In this document: one piece after another, positions 1 to 7,850 of the stretch
Position numbering within the stretch: the stretch's first letter is position 1
Layout of the letters: every line of letters begins with the position of its first letter
Assembly: GCA_030044775.1 (NCBI GenBank)
Contig: JASICF010000234.1
Span: 1 to 13,117, forward strand
Length of the DNA stretch: 13,117 bases
DNA from: Candidatus Sulfotelmatobacter sp.
GTDB taxonomy: Bacteria; Acidobacteriota; Terriglobia; Terriglobales; Acidobacteriaceae
Direction: 5' to 3'
Position numbers and translations under genes: made by a program
The notes under the pieces: generated by a model
Told to the model about the DNA's origin: nothing
Seen by the model: only the letters and a program-made list of their open reading frames with translations
Databases searched by the model: none

Positions 1-166
1 TGTTTGCCGCACCTTGCACAGCTTCCTGTTTGGCTTGAAGAGCACGGACCCGCTTTCGTTGGGAGCAGTGGTTGTGGTGCTGGCAATTGTGGCGGCTTTT
101 GCGGGATTCATTCCCGCGCGCCGAGCGGCGAAAGTCGATCCCATGGTCGCGCTGCGGTATGAGTGA
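1..166 (+). CDS. ADOP/MacB-type ABC permease, C-terminal end only (5' truncated by window)
   Basis: Only the last 54 codons are present (frame begins at base 2, TGA stop at 164-166). They encode a hydrophobic helix (about residues 18-40 of the fragment) followed by the basic FIPARRAAKVDPMVALRYE tail. That tail matches the C-termini of the two full-length permeases downstream, so this is the last transmembrane helix and cytoplasmic tail of a third duplicated permease of the ADOP family (MacB periplasmic core plus FtsX domains). It lies 40 bp upstream of the next permease on the same strand and probably belongs to the same operon. Whether the rest of the gene is intact cannot be seen. Family assignment is from motif similarity; the substrate is unknown. 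Confidence 0.85.
   Translation, partial: VCRTLHSFLFGLKSTDPLSLGAVVVVLAIVAAFAGFIPARRAAKVDPMVALRYE
131..164 (+). repeat. Permease-tail direct repeat, copy 1
   Basis: This stretch encodes the KVDPMVALRYE tail of the first permease. It matches 5141-5174 at 32 of 34 positions by eye, including an unbroken 17-base identity AAAGTCGATCCCATGGT. The two mismatches are at 148 and 160. It is a by-product of gene duplication with strong protein constraint, about 5 kb from its partner and in direct orientation. Confidence 0.8.
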
Positions 167-206
167 TTCGAATTGCGCGCTTGCTTTTTAACTCGCAGAA
201 ATAGTC

Positions 207-2678
207 ATGGAAAATCTGCTTCAGGATGTTCGCCACGCTTTGCGGGCTCTCATTAAGGCGCCCGGCTTCTCGATTGCGGCGATTGTCACGCTGGCGCTCG
301 GCGTCGGAGCCACCGCCGTCCTGTACAGCATTTTGGATGGAGCGTACATCCACTTTGGACCCACCGAGCAAACTTATCGCGCGGAGATTCTGAGCCAGCA
401 GTTCAGGACCGTCCAGTCGGAAACCTGGGCTTTTTCAGCGCCGGAGTATTTCGATCTCGTCCGGGCACAGAAATCGTTTGACGGGCTTTTTGCGAATGCC
501 TATTCGAGCCAGACGCTCGAGGAAACAGCAGCGCAAGCCGGAACTCCCGAAAGGGTTCCCGTGGTCCGAGCCACTGCGAACATTTTCCAGCTTTACGGAA
601 TTGTGCCCATTTACGGCCGTGTGTTCACGACAGAGGAGGACCGGCCCGGCGGCGAGAACGTCGCCGTGATGACGTATCGATTGTGGACACGACGCTTCCG
701 CCAAGATCCGGGAATCGTCGGAAGCACGGTCCGGCTCGACGGTGTCCCATATTCGATCGTGGGCATCACGCCGCGGCGGGTTCAACAATGGGGAGCCGAT
801 ATTTTCATCCCGTTGCACCTGGATCCCGCATCGGTCGATCGAAGCGAACGAACCTTGCGAGTCGCTGGCATACCCCGAAAGGGGATTTCTCAGAGCCAGA
901 TCGACAAAGAACTGCAAGTTCTGGCACGCCAGGTGGAAACTGAATACAAAGGCAGAAATCCGGAGTATGCAGGGTTGGTTTACACGGCTGCCAACATACG
1001 TTCCCTGGTGGTGGGCGATCTGCGTGTGGCTCTTTACGTTTTGCTCGCAGCGGCGGGACTGCTTCTACTAATCGCGGCGGCCAACATTGCCAATCTGTTG
1101 TTGGCGCGGGTCCTCTCGAAGCAACGCGATGTCGGCATTCGTCTTGCTCTTGGGGCCACATGGTTTCGCGTGACCCGCCAGTTCGTGATGGAAAGCGTTG
1201 TGCTAGGAGCGCTGGCTGGGGGAGTGGGCTGCGCGCTCGGCAAGGTGGCGCTGAATCCGGTTCTTTCGCTGGTGCCCGACTACTTCATTGGCGAGGAAGC
1301 AGAAGTGCACGCCAGCCCGGCCGCTTTTCTCATCGCCATGCTTGTGGCCCTGCTCCTCTCTGCAGCATTCGGCATGATTCCGGCGCTGTTGGTCGCGCGC
1401 CGCGGAACGGCAGAGAACCTGCTCCACCGGCGAACTCGCTCGGTGAGCGACCGCAGGGGTGGACGAGCGAGGTTGCTGTTGGTTTATGTCGAGATGGCTT
1501 TGGCATTTGTTGTCGTTGCTGCCGCGGGCCTCATGGCGCGCAGCTACCGGCAGTTGACCACGTTGGACTTTGGCTTCCGGCAAGACCACGTGCTTACTAT
1601 GAAGATCGAACTGCCGGCCTCGAAGTATCCCAACGCGGCGAAGATCGCAGGATTTTTCGATGATCTATCGATGCGCGTGCGAGCGCTCCCCGGAGTTGCT
1701 GACGCCGCCATCGCTTCCTCGCCGCCATTGGGCCGGCGCGCCTCGCGGGATTTTGCAATTCCTGGACGCTCGCTGACCTCGGCAAATGGCTTGGCCAATG
1801 CAGACTTCCGGATTGTCAGTCCCGGTTATTTCTCCACGATCGGAACGCCCCTGCGAAGCGGCCGGTTTTTCCAAGACACAGATGTAGCGAGCGGCGTGGG
1901 CGTGGCAATCGTCAACCAGAGTTTCGCGCGTACCTGGTTCCCAAATGAAGATGCAATCGGAAAGCAACTCGAACTCCGCAATGTTTACGGCAGGGATCTC
2001 ACGCTCGAAGCGAGCAACGAGACAGTGCAGATTGTCGGTGTTGTCGGGGACTCGAAGCACATCGATTGGGGACGCTTGGAAGATCTCAATGAGGCGCCCC
2101 GGCCAGAGATCTATGTCCCCTTCCGGCAACACCCAAACCGGGACGTGGCTCTGCTGCTGAGGTCCACCGCCGATCCGAGCGCGTTGACCGAGTCAGTGCG
2201 GAGGCAAGTGCTCGCCCTGGATTCTGGCCAGCCGATTTACGACGTCCAAACGCTGCAGGAAGCGGCAACGGAGGCGATCGGCCCGGCGCGGCTTGCCCTG
2301 GCACTGCTTTCGAGCTTCGGAAGCCTGGCGCTGCTGATCGCCTCCGTCGGACTGTATGCGCTCGTGGCTTATTCGGTGGCGCAGCGCACACAAGAAATCG
2401 GAATCCGGATGGCCCTGGGCGCGCGCCGCGAAGAAATTCTGCGCATGGTTATTCGTCAGGCTCTGACGTGGGCGAGTTCAGGGCTGTTGCTGGGACTGCT
2501 TGTTTCCATCGGGTTGACCAGGCTTATGTCCAGTTTGCTTTATGGTGTGCGCCCGAATGATACCGGAACGTTTTTGGAGGTATCCGCAGTCTTGCTGGGC
2601 GTTGCATTTCTGGCGAGCGCGATACCAGCGTTGCGAGCCATGAAGGTCGACCCCATGATGGCGCTGCGGTACGAGTGA
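207..2678 (+). CDS. Duplicated MacB/FtsX-type ABC permease (ADOP family), first complete copy
   Basis: An 823-residue inner-membrane permease built as two fused halves. Each half has an N-terminal helix, a MacB-like periplasmic core and an FtsX domain. Predicted helices lie near residues 20-42, 274-300, 328-355, 371-397, 422-444, 695-721, 750-772 and 786-808; the periplasmic cores span about 43-273 and 445-694. The cytoplasmic coupling motif appears twice, as RDVGIRLALGA (about 307-317) and QEIGIRMALGA (about 729-739), where MacB/LolCE-type permeases contact their ATPase. One polypeptide can therefore supply both half-permeases. The ATG at 207 gives the usual N-terminus (MENLLQDVRHALRALIKAPGF), although no good Shine-Dalgarno precedes it, so translation may be coupled to the gene upstream. 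The stop lies 17 bp before the next permease. By MacB/Lol analogy it would drive substrate extrusion by mechanotransmission; the cargo cannot be inferred. Confidence 0.93.
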   Translation: MENLLQDVRHALRALIKAPGFSIAAIVTLALGVGATAVLYSILDGAYIHFGPTEQTYRAEILSQQFRTVQSETWAFSAPEYFDLVRAQKSFDGLFANAYSSQTLEETAAQAGTPERVPVVRATANIFQLYGIVPIYGRVFTTEEDRPGGENVAVMTYRLWTRRFRQDPGIVGSTVRLDGVPYSIVGITPRRVQQWGADIFIPLHLDPASVDRSERTLRVAGIPRKGISQSQIDKELQVLARQVETEYKGRNPEYAGLVYTAANIRSLVVGDLRVALYVLLAAAGLLLLIAAANIANLLLARVLSKQRDVGIRLALGATWFRVTRQFVMESVVLGALAGGVGCALGKVALNPVLSLVPDYFIGEEAEVHASPAAFLIAMLVALLLSAAFGMIPALLVARRGTAENLLHRRTRSVSDRRGGRARLLLVYVEMALAFVVVAAAGLMARSYRQLTTLDFGFRQDHVLTMKIELPASKYPNAAKIAGFFDDLSMRVRALPGVADAAIASSPPLGRRASRDFAIPGRSLTSANGLANADFRIVSPGYFSTIGTPLRSGRFFQDTDVASGVGVAIVNQSFARTWFPNEDAIGKQLELRNVYGRDLTLEASNETVQIVGVVGDSKHIDWGRLEDLNEAPRPEIYVPFRQHPNRDVALLLRSTADPSALTESVRRQVLALDSGQPIYDVQTLQEAATEAIGPARLALALLSSFGSLALLIASVGLYALVAYSVAQRTQEIGIRMALGARREEILRMVIRQALTWASSGLLLGLLVSIGLTRLMSSLLYGVRPNDTGTFLEVSAVLLGVAFLASAIPALRAMKVDPMMALRYE

Positions 2679-2680
2679 CA

Positions 2681-2687
2681 AAGGAGA
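2681..2687 (+). promoter_or_regulatory. Ribosome binding site that sets the second permease start
   Basis: AAGGAGA lies 8 nt upstream of the ATG at 2696. It favours that ATG over the in-frame GTG at 2675, which overlaps the previous gene's stop and would add seven unconserved residues (VTKETTR). Confidence 0.8.
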
Positions 2688-2695
2688 CAACTCGA

Positions 2696-5176
2696 ATGCT
2701 CTTTCAGGATCTGCAGATTACGGCTCGCCAGCTACGCAAGTCTCCGGGGTTCAGCATAGCCGCCGTGCTGATGCTGGCGCTCGGAATCGGCGCTACCACA
2801 GCCATCTTCTCGATCGTCGAAGGTGTGCTGCTGCGTCCCTTACCGTTTCCAAAGCCGGAAAACCTGGTCTCTCTGGGCGACATTCTGCATGGTGCCGATT
2901 CTGAAAGCGGCGACGGAGTCACGGCTCAGGATATCCGCAACTACGCCCGCGATACTCACAGCTTTGAGAGCCTCGGCGGGTATCAGCAGACTAACTATGA
3001 ACTTTCCGGGATTGGTGAGCCGGCACAGGTAAATGCCGCTCGGCTGACCGCCGGCGTGTTTCCCGCGCTCGCGGTCGCCCCGCTGATGGGACGATTCTTC
3101 ACGCGAAGTGAGGATGATCAGACTGAACTGGTGACGCTGATCAGTTATTCGCTCTGGCAGAATCGCCTGCACGGCGATCCGAACGTGCTCGGTACGAAGA
3201 TTACTCTCGACCGAAAACCGTACGTTGTGATCGGTGTCATGCCGCGTAATTTCGAATTTCCTCTCATGCCGGGACACCTGAACAACAGCGAATTGTGGGT
3301 CCCGATGAGTTTTACTCGCCAGGAAATGGGAGTGGGGCAGGCGGCGAATTGGGATTTTCAGATGGTAGGTCGGCTCAAGTCCGGCATGAGCCCGGCTCAG
3401 GCACAGCAGGACGCCCAGCGTGTAGCGGAAGCAACCATGCGCACCTATCCATCCTTTATGTCGAGCATGCGCATTCAGGCGTCGGTGAACTCTCTCCGCG
3501 AACAAACCATTCATGAGGCGCGAGATCTACTGCACACTCTATTCCTCGCCACCCTGGTCGTTCTGCTGATCGCATGCTCGAATCTGGCCGGCCTGCTTCT
3601 GGTGCGAGCAATATGGCGCCGGCGAGAGATTGCCATGCGGCTCGCCCTTGGGGCCGGTTCACTGGCGCTGATCCGCCAGTCCATGCTCGAGAGCATGCTG
3701 TTAAGCAGCGTCGGAGGCATGGTGGGATTGGCTTTGGCCGCCATGGGGCTGCGCATTGGCGTAAGTTACCTTCCCGAGACTCTGCCCCGCATTGACGAGA
3801 TCGGGCTGGACTGGCGGGTTGTGCTCTTTGCCTTGGGCCTCTCTGTTCTGACCGGCATCGGATGTGGACTGATTCCCGCGTTCGCCGCAATACGAACCAG
3901 CGTCAATGAGACTCTTAAGGAAGCAGGCCGAATCAGCTCCGGAGGAGGCGGCCATTCGTGGTTACGCTCGGGATTGGTCGTCGGTGAAATTGCGACCGCT
4001 CTGGTGCTGCTCGTGGCCGCGGGCCTGCTTCTGCGAAGTTTCGAGAAAATGCGTTCCGTCGATCTGGGATTTCACCCGGACCACGTGCTTGCGGCAGCCT
4101 ACTCCTTGCCCAAACAGATGTACCCGACCCAGGCAGCGATCAACGAATTCAATCGCGAATTGACTGGTCGCTTACGGCAATTGCCCGGGGTAAAGTCTGC
4201 GGGCCTTACGAATTATCTCCCTGCGCTGGGCGACATGAGCAATAGCGCATTCGTTGTCGACGGTTACGTACCGCCGCAAGGCGCGCCCATGAACCTCGCT
4301 ACCTTCATCCTGATCGAAGGCGACTATTTACAGAGCATGGGAATACCGCTGCTCGACGGCCGTTTTTTCACGGAAGGCGACAACGCAGACACCGCTCTGG
4401 TTGCGATCGTCAATCGAAGATTCGCCGAACACTACTGGCATGAGGCAAATCCGCTCGGCAAGCGCTTCCGTATCGGTACACCGGAATCCCATACGTTATG
4501 GCTAACCGTTGTGGGCGAAGTGGCAGACGTGAAGGAATCTTCACCGGACAGCGCCAATAAAGAAGAGTGGTACCAACCGGTGGAGCAATTTGGCAAGTCA
4601 CTCGGCTCGCTTGGCTCCGATTGGGACTCGAACGGCAATTCCGGATTTGTCGCCCTGCGTACCGCAGGAGCGCCCGAACAAGCGGCAAATGCATTGCGCG
4701 CGACCGTTCGCTCGCTCGATCCGCAGTTGCCGCTGACGCAACTGCAGACTATGGAGCAGGCCGTTTCGGACAGTGAGACTCCTCGCCGCTTCCAGACCGC
4801 ACTGATTTCGGCATTCGCGGCCGCGGCAGTTCTGCTTGCGGCGCTCGGCATCTACAGCGTGATTACCTTTTCGGCGGCGCTGCGCACGCGGGAAATGGCC
4901 GTCCGCATGGCGCTCGGTTCGCAGAGGTCGGGAATTCTGGCCCTGGTTGTTTTCTCTGCGATCAAGCTGGGGCTGGCGGGGTGTGGTCTCGGATTGATCG
5001 GCGCCGCGGCCACTTCGCACCTGCTCGATTCCTCTTTGTTTGAGGTGAGCGCGTTAGACCCGCTGGTTCTGGCGCTATCGGCAGTATTTGTCCTGATGCT
5101 TGCAATGGCGGCATCGATATTTCCCGCGCGGCGCGCGGCCAAAGTCGATCCCATGGTGGCGCTGCGGTACGAGTAA
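2696..5176 (+). CDS. Duplicated MacB/FtsX-type ABC permease (ADOP family), second complete copy
   Basis: An 826-residue paralogue of the preceding permease with the same two-half layout. Predicted helices lie near residues 19-45, 281-304, 330-352, 374-398, 424-446, 700-726, 747-770 and 787-809, with periplasmic cores between helices 1 and 2 and between 5 and 6. Coupling motifs are REIAMRLALGA (about 310-320) and REMAVRMALGS (about 732-742). The N-terminus (KSPGFSIAAVLMLALGIGATT) and the KVDPMVALRYE tail are typical of the family. The start is placed at the ATG with AAGGAGA 8 nt upstream. The periplasmic cores differ clearly from those of the preceding copy, while the membrane and tail regions are alike, which suggests different cargo or a different partner rather than recent amplification. 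Together with the truncated first gene it makes at least three such permeases in series. Substrate unknown. Confidence 0.93.
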   Translation: MLFQDLQITARQLRKSPGFSIAAVLMLALGIGATTAIFSIVEGVLLRPLPFPKPENLVSLGDILHGADSESGDGVTAQDIRNYARDTHSFESLGGYQQTNYELSGIGEPAQVNAARLTAGVFPALAVAPLMGRFFTRSEDDQTELVTLISYSLWQNRLHGDPNVLGTKITLDRKPYVVIGVMPRNFEFPLMPGHLNNSELWVPMSFTRQEMGVGQAANWDFQMVGRLKSGMSPAQAQQDAQRVAEATMRTYPSFMSSMRIQASVNSLREQTIHEARDLLHTLFLATLVVLLIACSNLAGLLLVRAIWRRREIAMRLALGAGSLALIRQSMLESMLLSSVGGMVGLALAAMGLRIGVSYLPETLPRIDEIGLDWRVVLFALGLSVLTGIGCGLIPAFAAIRTSVNETLKEAGRISSGGGGHSWLRSGLVVGEIATALVLLVAAGLLLRSFEKMRSVDLGFHPDHVLAAAYSLPKQMYPTQAAINEFNRELTGRLRQLPGVKSAGLTNYLPALGDMSNSAFVVDGYVPPQGAPMNLATFILIEGDYLQSMGIPLLDGRFFTEGDNADTALVAIVNRRFAEHYWHEANPLGKRFRIGTPESHTLWLTVVGEVADVKESSPDSANKEEWYQPVEQFGKSLGSLGSDWDSNGNSGFVALRTAGAPEQAANALRATVRSLDPQLPLTQLQTMEQAVSDSETPRRFQTALISAFAAAAVLLAALGIYSVITFSAALRTREMAVRMALGSQRSGILALVVFSAIKLGLAGCGLGLIGAAATSHLLDSSLFEVSALDPLVLALSAVFVLMLAMAASIFPARRAAKVDPMVALRYE
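5141..5174 (+). repeat. Permease-tail direct repeat, copy 2
   Basis: Second copy of the near-identical segment coding the KVDPMVALRYE tail, matching 131-164 at 32 of 34 bases. The equivalent tail of the middle permease (near 2645-2676) is clearly less similar at DNA level (GTCGACCCCATGATG), so the first and third permease tails are closer to each other than either is to the middle one. Confidence 0.75.
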
Positions 5177-5223
5177 TCGAGCGAACGATTCGACTGGTTG
5201 AGTGCACGGAATTGCGGGAAAAC

Positions 5224-5229
5224 AGGGAG
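5224..5229 (+). promoter_or_regulatory. Ribosome binding site that sets the ATPase start
   Basis: AGGGAG lies just 3 nt before the ATG at 5233. The spacing is short, but this ATG yields the standard ATPase N-terminus MIQLKNLERSY. The alternative in-frame TTG at 5212 would add MRENRES, encoded by the Shine-Dalgarno-bearing leader itself. Confidence 0.6.
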
Positions 5230-5232
5230 AGC

Positions 5233-5937
5233 ATGATTCAACTCAAGAATCTCGAACGCAGTTACAAGACTCCAGCCGGGCAGTTTTGGGTGCTGAGGCG
5301 CGTCAATCTTGAAATTCGCGAAGGCGAGTTCATCACCATCATGGGACCGTCGGGGGCAGGCAAGTCATCGTTATTGAATGTATTGGCCTTGCTCGACGAC
5401 ACCTGGCAGGGCGAATACTGGTTTCGCGGGCAGGCCGTGCACGAGATGAAGCGGAAGCAGCGCGCGGATGTTGCCAAGCGCAACATCGGCATGGTTTTCC
5501 AAAGTTATCATCTGCTGGATGACTTGACCGTGCGGGAGAACATCGACCTTCCGCTTTCTTATAAAGACATTCCGCACCGCCAGCGCCAGAGCATGGTGGC
5601 CGACGCGCTCGACCGCTTTCAGATGGTTGCCAAGAAGGATCTGTTTCCCAGCCAGCTTTCCGGAGGACAGCAGCAACTTGTGGGAGTTGCGCGTGCGGTC
5701 ATTCACAAACCTGCGCTGCTTCTCGCCGATGAACCTACAGGCAATCTGCATTCCTCGCAGGCAAAGGAGATCATGGAACTATTTCGTGAACTGAATCAGC
5801 AAGGGACAACCGTCGTCCAAGTGACACATTCGGAAGCCAACGCTGCCTACGGCTCACGCACGATCGAGCTGCGCGACGCGTGGGTGGTGAGCGACACCGC
5901 GAATCCTGAGCTGCAGACGCAGGCGGTGCCGAGATGA
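5233..5937 (+). CDS. LolD/MacB-type ABC transporter ATP-binding protein
   Basis: A 234-residue cytoplasmic ATPase that should power the adjacent permeases. Motifs in order: A-loop Tyr11, Walker A GPSGAGKS (38-45), Q-loop Gln90 in MVFQS, signature LSGGQ (142-146), Walker B LLLADE (162-167, catalytic Glu167) and switch His199 in QVTHSE. The leader ending before the RSYKTP segment and the DDLTVRENI stretch after the Q-loop are typical of the MacB/LolD/FtsE group. Two departures: Leu149 follows LSGGQQQ where Arg is usual, and the D-loop reads GNLHS (His173) where GNLDS is usual. Catalytic residues are otherwise complete, so it is probably active. It starts 56 bp after the last permease and its stop overlaps the outer-membrane channel start (ATGA). 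ADOP permeases are named for usually lacking a neighbouring ATPase, so the linkage here is informative. Confidence 0.93.
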   Translation: MIQLKNLERSYKTPAGQFWVLRRVNLEIREGEFITIMGPSGAGKSSLLNVLALLDDTWQGEYWFRGQAVHEMKRKQRADVAKRNIGMVFQSYHLLDDLTVRENIDLPLSYKDIPHRQRQSMVADALDRFQMVAKKDLFPSQLSGGQQQLVGVARAVIHKPALLLADEPTGNLHSSQAKEIMELFRELNQQGTTVVQVTHSEANAAYGSRTIELRDAWVVSDTANPELQTQAVPR

Positions 5938-7847
5938 GCCATCGAACGCGCCTGGCAACATCGACGACGCGGCGTTTTCTTGCCTGGGTGCTCGTATTGT
6001 GCAGTACTCCGCAGATTTTGGCGCAGGAAAATGCGGCCGTGTCGTTCGAGATGCCCAAGTCGCACAACCCTCTTAATTCGTATGAACCCAGCACAGTCCC
6101 TGAACTCCGGCTCAGCAATTCACCGCTACTGAATCAACTGATTCGAGATGGCAAGCTTTATCTTTCGCTCAAAGACGCGATCCAGTTGGCCCTCGAAAAC
6201 AATCTTGATATCGCGATTGCACGCTACAATCTGCCGATTGCCGACACGGATATTTTGAGAACCCAGGCCGGTGGAGTATTTCGCGGCGTAAATGCCGGCA
6301 TCGTGCAAGGCACTCCGGGCGGTGGAGTTGGAGGGTTCGGCACGGGAGCTCCTGGCGCCGGCGCAGGCGGCACCACGGGCGGCGCGGGCGGCGCAGGCGC
6401 GGGCGCGTCGGGTCTGGTCCAATCAACCCTGGGCGCCGGTGCGCCCGTAGAGTCGTACGACCCTGCAATCATCGCCACACTCGGCGAGGAGCATCAGACC
6501 ACGCCTCTCGCCAGCCTGACCGTTTATGGCGTGCCGCTGTTGCAACTTAACACCGGGCAGGCAAATCTTGGCTACTCGCAGGCTTTTTCAACCGGGACCA
6601 GCTTTTCGTTCGTGTTCAATAATAGCCGGCAAACAACGAACAGCCCCTTCATCAATCTTTCTCCCGCGCTCGGCTCGATGTTCAGGGTCGCCATCCAACA
6701 GCAACTCCTCTCCGGATTCGGATTCGGCCCCAACTTGCGCTACCTTCGCATCGCGAAGAACAACCAAAAGATTTCGGATATCGCCTTCAAGAATCAGGTG
6801 ATCGCCACGGTTACGCAAGTCGCCAATATTTACTGGGACCTCGTCAATGCTTATGAGCAGTCTGAAGTGAATGAGAAATCGGTGGCATTCGCTCAACACT
6901 CCCTCGACAATGCGAAGAAGCAGCTCCAACTGCAGAGCATTCCTGCGATGGACGTGATGCGCGCGGAAGCCGAAGTGTCGAGGCGCGACCAGGATTTGAC
7001 TGTGGCGCGTACCAGCTTGCAATTGCAGGAGCTGCTCATAAAAAATGCCCTGACAAAGACAATGGACGATCCGGTGCTCGAGGCGATGCCGGTGGTCCCC
7101 ACGGATCGTCTGGATTCGGTCGAGCCGCCGGCGGCGCAGCCAATTCAGGATCTGATCGCTCAAGCGCTGCATGACCGCCCGGAGCTGGCGCAATCTGACA
7201 TCGACCTGGTGAACCGGCAAATCAGCCGGCAGGCGGCAAAGAACGCTCTGTTGCCCTCGCTCTCGCTGGTGGGGTTCTACGGGAGTTCGGGATTGGCTGG
7301 CCCGCTGAATCCAGTCTTCAAAGTGCCGGGCGAAACCAACAGCTCGACGGTTCCGGTTGCATATAGCGGCGCCTTGGATAACGCCTTCAGCAACACAGCC
7401 CCCGACTACTACGTCGGAGTCAACTTGAACATTCCGATTCGCAATCGCGTGGCGAAAGCCGACCAATACCGGTCGGAACTCGAATACCGGCAGGCTGAGC
7501 TGCGCCGTGCCGAATTGCGAAATCAGATAAGAATCGAAGTGCGCAATGCCGAATATGCTCTTGAACAGACGGCTGCGCGCGTGGATGCGGCCCGCAAGTC
7601 GCGCGATCTGGCGCAGCGCACATTTGGGATCACCCAAAAGGAACAGGATCTGGGCGCCGGATCGACTTATCAAACCATGACGGCGCAGCGCGATCTCTCG
7701 CTGGCAGAACTCGATCTGGTGACGGCCATGACAGTTTACAAAAAAGCGAAGGTAGAGCTGGATCGTGCAACCGCGAGCACTTTGGAACATAATGGAATCC
7801 GAATCCAGGATGCGGTGAGGGGCGCATTCGCCGATCCTGCACCGTGA
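5934..7847 (+). CDS. TolC-type outer-membrane efflux protein with glycine-rich insert
   Basis: A 637-residue protein with a Sec signal peptide (basic RRF, hydrophobic LAWVLVLCS, probable cleavage after Ala30 in QILA-QE). The mature part has the outer membrane efflux protein repeat layout: helix LSLKDAIQLALENNLDIAIARY (about 78-98), a first beta segment (about 210-262), long coiled-coil helices (about 275-372), a second helical repeat from about 403, a second beta segment (about 440-503), and a final helical pair (about 505-612). It should trimerise into an outer-membrane and periplasmic tunnel for the ABC unit. The start overlaps the ATPase stop by 4 bp (ATGA), implying translational coupling. 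A Gly/Ala-rich stretch (about 112-172) sits before the first beta segment and lengthens the protein beyond the usual 430-500 residues. The adaptor that normally bridges permease and channel is not in the window. Confidence 0.92.
   Translation: MSHRTRLATSTTRRFLAWVLVLCSTPQILAQENAAVSFEMPKSHNPLNSYEPSTVPELRLSNSPLLNQLIRDGKLYLSLKDAIQLALENNLDIAIARYNLPIADTDILRTQAGGVFRGVNAGIVQGTPGGGVGGFGTGAPGAGAGGTTGGAGGAGAGASGLVQSTLGAGAPVESYDPAIIATLGEEHQTTPLASLTVYGVPLLQLNTGQANLGYSQAFSTGTSFSFVFNNSRQTTNSPFINLSPALGSMFRVAIQQQLLSGFGFGPNLRYLRIAKNNQKISDIAFKNQVIATVTQVANIYWDLVNAYEQSEVNEKSVAFAQHSLDNAKKQLQLQSIPAMDVMRAEAEVSRRDQDLTVARTSLQLQELLIKNALTKTMDDPVLEAMPVVPTDRLDSVEPPAAQPIQDLIAQALHDRPELAQSDIDLVNRQISRQAAKNALLPSLSLVGFYGSSGLAGPLNPVFKVPGETNSSTVPVAYSGALDNAFSNTAPDYYVGVNLNIPIRNRVAKADQYRSELEYRQAELRRAELRNQIRIEVRNAEYALEQTAARVDAARKSRDLAQRTFGITQKEQDLGAGSTYQTMTAQRDLSLAELDLVTAMTVYKKAKVELDRATASTLEHNGIRIQDAVRGAFADPAP
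6303..6450 (+). repeat. Low-complexity Gly/Ala-rich coding segment
   Basis: In-frame GC-rich segment of the outer-membrane channel gene dominated by GGC/GCG/GGA codons, with GGA, GGT, GAG and TPGGG-type motifs and no exact repeat unit. It encodes about residues 124-172. I recall similar tracts at this place in acidobacterial TolC-family proteins, so it is probably a lineage feature rather than an assembly fault; the frame is open on both sides. Confidence 0.75.
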
Positions 7848-7850
7848 GTC

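Noticed and set aside
167..206. Possible sigma-54 promoter (TTGCT near 180) before the first complete permease
   Set aside because: The -12-like TTGCT has AA rather than GG at the required distance upstream, so the -24 element is missing.
2675..2695. GTG start giving a seven-residue longer second permease
   Set aside because: The GTG overlaps the previous stop, and the extra codons contain the AAGGAGA ribosome binding site that serves the ATG at 2696.
5212..5232. TTG start giving a longer ATPase
   Set aside because: The added residues MRENRES come from the Shine-Dalgarno leader, and MIQLKNLERSY from the ATG at 5233 is the usual family N-terminus.
5177..5232. Possible sigma-54 promoter before the ATPase (TGGTTGAGTGCACGGAATTGC)
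   Set aside because: No GG is separated from GC by 10 bases; the apparent TTGC element has GT at the -24 position.
6588..7790. 400-residue minus-strand open frame
   Set aside because: It lies wholly antisense to the outer-membrane channel gene, has no recognisable domain and has a composition typical of a shadow frame in GC-rich DNA.
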